20,164 nt of DNA from SCTD01 sp036675425 (GTDB taxonomy: Bacteria > Actinomycetota > Actinomycetes > Mycobacteriales > SCTD01), in the NCBI GenBank assembly GCA_036675425.1, contig JAKFFB010000149.1:1-20164 (forward strand), in the 5' to 3' direction. The translations under genes and the position numbers were made by a program. The notes beneath the pieces were generated by a model that searched no databases, was not told where the DNA came from, and saw nothing but the letters and a program-made list of their open reading frames with translations. Shown here in pieces: positions 16,139 through 20,164 of the stretch; position 1 is the stretch's first letter; each line of letters starts with the position of its first letter.

Positions 16139-18607
16139 GTGGAAACGCACATGATGGTGCGCCTGGTGGTCGGCCTGCTGATCATGGTGGTCGCCCTGGC
16201 GATCGCCGGCCGGCGCGTGCTGTTCCTCGTCCGGATGATCGCCTCCGGGCAGCCGTCGCCGGGCCGCATGGACGGCTGGCCGAAGCGGCTCGCGGGTCAG
16301 TTCGTCGAGGTCTTCGGGCAGGTCCGCCTGCTCAAGTGGAACGTCCCCGGCATCGCGCACTTCTTCGTGTTCTGGGGCTTCGTCATCCTCACGTTCACGA
16401 TCATCGAGGCCGTCGGCGCGCTGTTCGACGTCGACTTCCACATCCCGCTGATCGGCAAGAACCCCTTCTTCGGGTTCATGGAGGACTTCTTCGGCGTCGC
16501 CGTGCTCCTCGGCCTGATCGCGTTCTCGATCATCCGCCTGCGCTCCCAGCCCAAGGCCGTCGGCCGCGACTCCCGCTTCTACGGCTCCCACACCGGCGCG
16601 GCCTGGGTCGTGCTCGGCATGATCGGCCTGGTGATCCTGACGATGTTCGGGATCCGCGCCGCGCAGCTCAACACCGGCGTCTCGCCGTGGCAGGACAACC
16701 CCGGCGCGATCTTCTTCTCCAACCTGCTGTCGAAGATCATCGAGCCGTTCGGCCACACCGCGAACGAGCGGATCGAGGACGTCATGGTCCTCGGCCAGAT
16801 CGCGGTGGTGTTCGGCTTCCTCGTGCTGGTGACCTACTCCAAGCACCTGCACATCTTCGTCGCGCCGATCAACGTGCTGACCAAGCGCGAGGCGATGCCG
16901 GACACCACCGCCCTCGGCGCGCTGCTGCCGATGATGAGCAACGGCAAGGTGCTCGAGCTCGAGGAGGCCGACCCCGAGGTCGACACCTTCGGCGTCGCCA
17001 AGGTCGAGGACTTCAAGTGGACCGCCATGCTCGACATGGCGACCTGCACCGAGTGCGGACGCTGCCAGAGCCAGTGCCCGGCCTGGAACACCGGCAAGCC
17101 GCTCAGCCCCAAGCTGCTGATCATGAACCTGCGCGACCACCTGTTCGCGAAGGCCCCGTACATCCTGGGCTCGAAGACCGCACCCGAGGACCACGTCCCG
17201 GACTTCAGCAACGCGGGCACGCACAGCGGCCACGCGGTCCCCGAGGACGGCTACGTGCGGGTCGAGGGCACCAACCACGACCAGGCCGTACGCCCGCTCG
17301 TCGGCACCGCCGAGGAGGGCGGGGTCATCGACCCCGACGTGCTGTGGAGCTGCACCACCTGCGGCGCCTGCGTCGAGCAGTGCCCGGTCGACATCGAGCA
17401 CGTCGACCACATCCTCGACATGCGCCGCTACCAGGTGCTGATCGAGAGCGCGTTCCCGAGCGAGGCCGGCGTGATGCTGCGCAACCTCGAGAACAAGGGC
17501 AACCCGTGGGGCCTGAACAACAGCGCGCGCACGGAGTGGATGGAGGGCCTGCCGTTCGAGGTCCGCGTCGTCGAGGACACCATCCCGGACGAGGTCGAGT
17601 ACCTCTTCTGGGTCGGCTGCGCCGGCGGCCTCGAGGACCGCGCCAAGAAGGTCACCCGCGCGTTCGCCGAGCTGCTGCACACCGCCGGCGTCGAGTTCGC
17701 GGTGCTCGGCGAGATGGAGGCGTGCACCGGTGACCCGGCCCGCCGCCTCGGCAACGAGTTCGTCTTCCAGATGCTCGGCATGCAGAACGTCGAGGTCCTC
17801 AACGGCGTCGGTGCGGGACGCGAGAACCACGTCAAGATCGTCGCGACCTGCCCGCACTGCTTCAACACGCTCGCCAACGAGTACCCGCAGCTCGGCGGCC
17901 ACTACGAGGTCGTCCACCACACCCAGCTGCTGGGCAAGCTCGTCGACGAGGGCCACCTCGTGCCGATCACGCCGGTCGACGAGAAGGTCACCTACCACGA
18001 CCCGTGCTACCTGGGCCGGCACAACCGCGTCTACACCCCGCCGCGCGAGATCCTCAACGCCATCCCGGGCTTCCAGACCGTCGAGATGACGCGCTGCAAG
18101 GAGCGCGGCTTCTGCTGCGGCGCCGGCGGCGCGCGGATGTGGATGGAGGAGAAGATCGGCAAGCGGATCAACGTCGAGCGCACCGACGAGGCGCTCGGCA
18201 CCGACGCCGACCTGATCTCCACCGCCTGCCCGTTCTGCATCGTGATGCTGAGCGACGCCGTCACCGCGAAGGTCCAGGAGGGCACGGCCAAGGAGGGCGT
18301 CCAGGTCCTCGACGTCAGCCAGATCCTGGCTCGCTCGTTGAAGTCACCGGCGCTCGTCGGCGCCGACACGACCCAGGCCGCGGCTCCCGTCGAGGCGTCC
18401 GCGGGTGCGACCGCCGGCGCCGACCAGGGCCAGCTCGCGCAGGCGGGCGGCGCGCCCGACAGCGGCACCGTCAGCGACCCGGCGTCCTCCGGCGCGACGC
18501 TGGCGAGCGGCGGCGGGGACTCCGACGGGATGGGGTCCGGCGCCGCCGGTGACGCCCCCGGTGGCGACAGCGAGGGCCAGGGCCCGGGCGGGCACGAGAA
18601 CCCCTAG
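16139..18607 (+). CDS. etfD: Membrane iron-sulfur oxidoreductase, EtfD-like (electron-transfer flavoprotein oxidase)
   Basis: This 822-aa fusion starts at GTG 16139, 4 nt after GGAGG; ATG 16151 is the alternative. The first 230 residues or so form a multi-pass membrane domain like NarI/HdrE. Two 4Fe-4S ferredoxin motifs follow (Cys303, 306, 309, 313 and Cys405, 408, 411, 415). Then come two HdrB-type cysteine-rich (CCG) domains, with Cys494, CPHC at 571-574, Cys623, CC at 659-660 and CPFC at 697-700. This is the layout of M. tuberculosis Rv0338c/EtfD, which passes electrons from acyl-CoA dehydrogenases via EtfBA to the membrane (presumably menaquinone) during fatty-acid oxidation. The tail, about residues 737-822, is Ala/Gly/Ser/Asp-rich and probably disordered. 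No etfBA genes are in the window. An unrelated heterodisulfide-reductase-like role is less likely. Confidence 0.88.
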   Translation: METHMMVRLVVGLLIMVVALAIAGRRVLFLVRMIASGQPSPGRMDGWPKRLAGQFVEVFGQVRLLKWNVPGIAHFFVFWGFVILTFTIIEAVGALFDVDFHIPLIGKNPFFGFMEDFFGVAVLLGLIAFSIIRLRSQPKAVGRDSRFYGSHTGAAWVVLGMIGLVILTMFGIRAAQLNTGVSPWQDNPGAIFFSNLLSKIIEPFGHTANERIEDVMVLGQIAVVFGFLVLVTYSKHLHIFVAPINVLTKREAMPDTTALGALLPMMSNGKVLELEEADPEVDTFGVAKVEDFKWTAMLDMATCTECGRCQSQCPAWNTGKPLSPKLLIMNLRDHLFAKAPYILGSKTAPEDHVPDFSNAGTHSGHAVPEDGYVRVEGTNHDQAVRPLVGTAEEGGVIDPDVLWSCTTCGACVEQCPVDIEHVDHILDMRRYQVLIESAFPSEAGVMLRNLENKGNPWGLNNSARTEWMEGLPFEVRVVEDTIPDEVEYLFWVGCAGGLEDRAKKVTRAFAELLHTAGVEFAVLGEMEACTGDPARRLGNEFVFQMLGMQNVEVLNGVGAGRENHVKIVATCPHCFNTLANEYPQLGGHYEVVHHTQLLGKLVDEGHLVPITPVDEKVTYHDPCYLGRHNRVYTPPREILNAIPGFQTVEMTRCKERGFCCGAGGARMWMEEKIGKRINVERTDEALGTDADLISTACPFCIVMLSDAVTAKVQEGTAKEGVQVLDVSQILARSLKSPALVGADTTQAAAPVEASAGATAGADQGQLAQAGGAPDSGTVSDPASSGATLASGGGDSDGMGSGAAGDAPGGDSEGQGPGGHENP

Positions 18608-18621
18608 CCCGTACCTCCTGA

Positions 18622-18692
18622 TGATCATCCGCAGCATCGCCGTCCTCAGCGCCGCGCACGGCGCCCTACGACGGGGATCCTGCGGATGATCA
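18622..18692. terminator. 23-bp inverted repeat with two mismatches after etfD
   Basis: TGATCATCCGCAG...GCCGTC at 18622-18644 pairs with 18670-18692 at 21 of 23 positions. It begins 14 nt after the etfD stop, so termination of etfD is the natural role. Its outer arm shares ATGATCA-CC with the hairpin at 15927-15967. The loop contains a further GCGCC/GGCGC pairing. Confidence 0.7.
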
Positions 18693-18724
18693 ACGAAGCC
18701 GGCGTAAGGCGAGCAGTCCCGGAG

Positions 18725-18730
18725 TACGGT
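18725..18730 (+). promoter_or_regulatory. Leaderless -10 box (TACGGT) of the CxxC protein gene
   Basis: TACGGT ends 6 nt before the GTG at 18737 and is identical to the box before the reductase gene at 2219. It is the main reason for choosing this start over the in-frame ATG at 18686, which lies inside the hairpin arm. Confidence 0.5.
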
Positions 18731-18736
18731 GCGGCG

Positions 18737-19462
18737 GTGACCCGGACCGGCAGCGGCTGCGCGTTCTGCGGCGCGGCCGGACCGCTCGTCGACAGCTGCG
18801 TGGTCGAGGACAAGTGGAGCCGCGCGTTCGGCGGCGACCCGGTGGTCGCGCTCGACCACGGCTGGTACACCGACGCAGCCGGCGCGCGGATCCCCGCCGA
18901 CCACCGGGACAACGCGAAGTTCTTCCGCCCCTACCTGCGGGCGCTGTGCGACTTCTGCGCGCACGGGTGGGTCGAGGACGTCCGCTGGCGGGCCGAGCCG
19001 GACCTGCTCGCGCTGGCCCGCGGCGGCGAGCCCCCGGCCCACCCGTCCCCGGCAGTGGAGCGCTGGGCGCGGTTGACCGCCCTGCTGGCCGAGCTGCTGG
19101 AGGGCATGCCGACCGCCGCGACCGACGCCCAGCGCGGCGCCGTGCATCGCGGCTCCCCGGCTGACCCCGAGATCGACGTGCGCGTCTTCGCCCTCCAGCA
19201 GGCGCTTCCCGCGCGCGTGCACCTCAGCCAGGTCACGGTGGGCGCCGGTCTGGTCCAGGTGGTCTCCGTCGACGTCGCGCACCTGAGCGTGCTGGTCGTG
19301 ATCCCGTCCGATGCCCAGGCGCGCTCGGTGGTGGACGGCGCCCGGCTCGTCGACTCGCTGCCGGACGGCCGCACCCACGTCGACCTGACGTCCACGTCGC
19401 ACCCGCAGCGGGTCGCCGTCGAACGGCTGTGCGCGACGGCCAACGCCGCCGCGCACGCGTGA
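18737..19462 (+). CDS. Hypothetical protein with two CxxC pairs, possibly a diverged HNH-like zinc protein
   Basis: I do not recognise a specific function. With GTG at 18737 the protein has 241 aa. It has CAFC (Cys8, Cys11) and CDFC (Cys71, Cys74), about 60 residues apart and likely to bind one zinc. Between them are acidic and aromatic residues (VVEDKW, DHGWY). The order CxxCG, then a W-containing motif, then CxxC..GW..D/E with an E.DLLALARG segment recalls the actinobacterial and phage proteins of the form CxxCG...EHVxPxW...CxxCNxGW. Those are usually called HNH endonuclease-like. Here EHVxP is replaced by CVVEDKW and the Asn of CNxGW by Ala, so nuclease activity is doubtful. The C-terminal 110 residues (DVRVFALQQALPARVHL onward) are an alpha/beta region without known motifs. 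The stop is 2 nt from the 3' end of the convergent tRNA. Confidence 0.7.
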   Translation: MTRTGSGCAFCGAAGPLVDSCVVEDKWSRAFGGDPVVALDHGWYTDAAGARIPADHRDNAKFFRPYLRALCDFCAHGWVEDVRWRAEPDLLALARGGEPPAHPSPAVERWARLTALLAELLEGMPTAATDAQRGAVHRGSPADPEIDVRVFALQQALPARVHLSQVTVGAGLVQVVSVDVAHLSVLVVIPSDAQARSVVDGARLVDSLPDGRTHVDLTSTSHPQRVAVERLCATANAAAHA

Positions 19463-19464
19463 TG

Positions 19465-19538
19465 TGGAGCGGGCGACGGGAATCGAACCCGCGTGTCCAG
19501 CTTGGGAAGCTGGCGCTCTACCATTGAGCTACGCCCGC
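19465..19538 (-). tRNA. tRNA-Gly (anticodon CCC)
   Basis: The minus strand folds into a full cloverleaf. The acceptor stem is GCGGGCG/CGCCCGC, the D-arm is GCTC..GAGC, and the anticodon stem CCAGC/GCTGG has loop TTCCCAA, giving anticodon CCC. The T-arm has loop TTCGATT. The 3' CCA is encoded (19465-19467). It reads GGG codons. It lies 28 nt downstream of dcd on the same strand, with a possible own -10 TAGAGT at 19551-19556. No flanking repeat or integrase suggests use as an attachment site. Confidence 0.97.
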
Positions 19539-19566
19539 AGAGCGCTACGAACTCTAGCCGCTCCGC

Positions 19567-20145
19567 CTACTGCGTCGGGGTCCGGCTGAAGCGCAGGTAC
19601 GACCGGCTCGGCGTGGGCCCCCGCTGGTCCTGGTAGCGGCTGCCGTAGACCGACGAGCCGTACGGGTGCTCGGCCGGCGACGACAGCGGCAGCACGCAGA
19701 TCTGCCCGATCTTCATGCCGGGGTAGAGCATGATCGGCAGGTTCGCGACGTTCGACAGCTCCAGCGTGACGTGACCGCTGAAGCCGGGGTCGATGAAGCC
19801 GGCCGTGGAGTGGGTGAGCAGGCCGAGCCTCCCGAGGGAGCTCTTGCCCTCCAACCGCGCTGCGAGGTCGTCGCCCAGGGAGATCACCTCGAGCGTCGAC
19901 CCGAGCACGAACTCGCCCGGGTGCAGGATGAACGGCTCCTCGCCCTCGGGCTCGACCAGCTCGGTGAGGTCGTCCTGCGCGATGGCGGGGTCGATGTGGG
20001 TGTACCGGTGGTTGGCGAAGACGCGGAAGTAGCGGTCGAGCCGCACGTCGACGCTGCTCGGCTGGACCATCGCCTCGTCGTAGGGCGCGAGGCCCATCCG
20101 GCCCGACGCCAGGGCGGCCTTGAGGTCGCGGTCGCTCAGCAGCAT
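19567..20145 (-). CDS. dcd: dCTP deaminase, probably bifunctional (dCTP deaminase/dUTPase)
   Basis: This 192-aa protein is of the usual length. It has the nucleotide-binding motif EGKSSLGRLGL (99-109), HSTAGFIDPGFSG (112-124), and the catalytic Glu129 in VTLELSN. YGSSVYGSRYQDQRGP near the C-terminus closes over the triphosphate. It makes deoxyuridine nucleotides from dCTP, feeding thymidylate synthesis. The motif HSTAGFIDPGFSG and the overall sequence are like M. tuberculosis Dcd (Rv0321), which both deaminates dCTP and splits the product to dUMP; bifunctionality here is inferred from that likeness. ATG at 20145 has no ribosome site but has TAGGGT (reverse complement of 20153-20158) 7 nt upstream, another probable leaderless start. 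It is transcribed towards tRNA-Gly. Confidence 0.96.
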   Translation of the reverse strand: MLLSDRDLKAALASGRMGLAPYDEAMVQPSSVDVRLDRYFRVFANHRYTHIDPAIAQDDLTELVEPEGEEPFILHPGEFVLGSTLEVISLGDDLAARLEGKSSLGRLGLLTHSTAGFIDPGFSGHVTLELSNVANLPIMLYPGMKIGQICVLPLSSPAEHPYGSSVYGSRYQDQRGPTPSRSYLRFSRTPTQ

Positions 20146-20152
20146 GGCGGCG

Positions 20153-20158
20153 ACCCTA
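20153..20158 (-). promoter_or_regulatory. Leaderless -10 box (TAGGGT) of dcd
   Basis: TAGGGT on the minus strand ends 7 nt before the dcd ATG. The -35 lies beyond the window edge. Confidence 0.5.
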
Positions 20159-20164
20159 TCGGCC

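Noticed and set aside
16094..18022. A 642-codon open frame on the - strand opposite etfD
   Set aside because: Antisense shadow of a gene with well-defined cysteine motifs; the product is repetitive and charged without recognisable fold.
19465..19538. tRNA-Gly as an attachment site for an integrated element
   Set aside because: Both sides are ordinary chromosomal genes; no integrase and no repeat of the tRNA 3' end were seen in the window.

Overview
The window comes from a high-GC actinobacterial chromosome, and nearly all of it is core, not accessory, DNA. The evidence is strong G/C bias at third codon positions, GTG starts with purine-rich ribosome sites, HspR-type HAIR operators, and a dnaK-grpE-dnaJ-hspR/clpB heat-shock block. 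Further evidence is an EtfD-type iron-sulfur membrane oxidoreductase and a dcd gene next to tRNA-Gly(CCC). From memory of the gene order, not a search, Mycobacterium tuberculosis keeps dcd (Rv0321), etfD (Rv0338c), dnaK-grpE-dnaJ1-hspR (Rv0350-0353), a DedA gene (Rv0364), pyrE (Rv0382c) and clpB (Rv0384c) in one region. The window therefore looks like a compact version of an old actinobacterial neighbourhood. The genus cannot be fixed from the sequence alone.

Layout. 1-729: the end of a secreted tandem-repeat protein (+). 747-810: a perfect 20-bp hairpin between convergent genes. 816-2219 (-) and 2252-2923 (+): a CoA-disulfide-reductase-like flavoprotein and a DedA membrane protein, divergent and both apparently leaderless. 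2930-5152 (-): a large secreted alpha/beta hydrolase. Divergent from it, 5268-6346 (+): an ECF-type sigma factor translationally coupled to a single-pass membrane protein. 6343-8637 (-): an SDR, an epimerase-like protein and pyrE as an operon. 8660-11257 (-): clpB. 11258-11608: the clpB promoter with a HAIR element and a ferredoxin remnant. 11609-15554 (-): hspR, dnaJ, grpE and dnaK, transcribed from dnaK. 15555-16138: dnaK control region, two hairpins, an unlisted 47-aa membrane ORF and the etfD promoter. 16139-18607 (+): etfD. 18737-19462 (+): an uncharacterised double-CxxC protein. 19465-19538 (-): tRNA-Gly(CCC). 19567-20145 (-): dcd.

How it works together. The chaperone block is one regulon. 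DnaK, GrpE and DnaJ form the Hsp70 cycle, and ClpB disaggregates with them. HspR, the last gene of the operon, is expected to repress both the dnaK and clpB promoters through the HAIR sites seen at each. The sigma/membrane-protein pair is a likely signal module; a bipartite sequence repeated exactly before each gene, one copy lying in the intergenic region shared with the secreted hydrolase, is the best candidate for something undescribed. I found no CRISPR array, prophage, transposase or defence system. The other notable signals are non-coding: four long intergenic hairpins that fall into two sequence families, and a recurring TANNNT box 6-7 nt before start codons that implies leaderless transcription.
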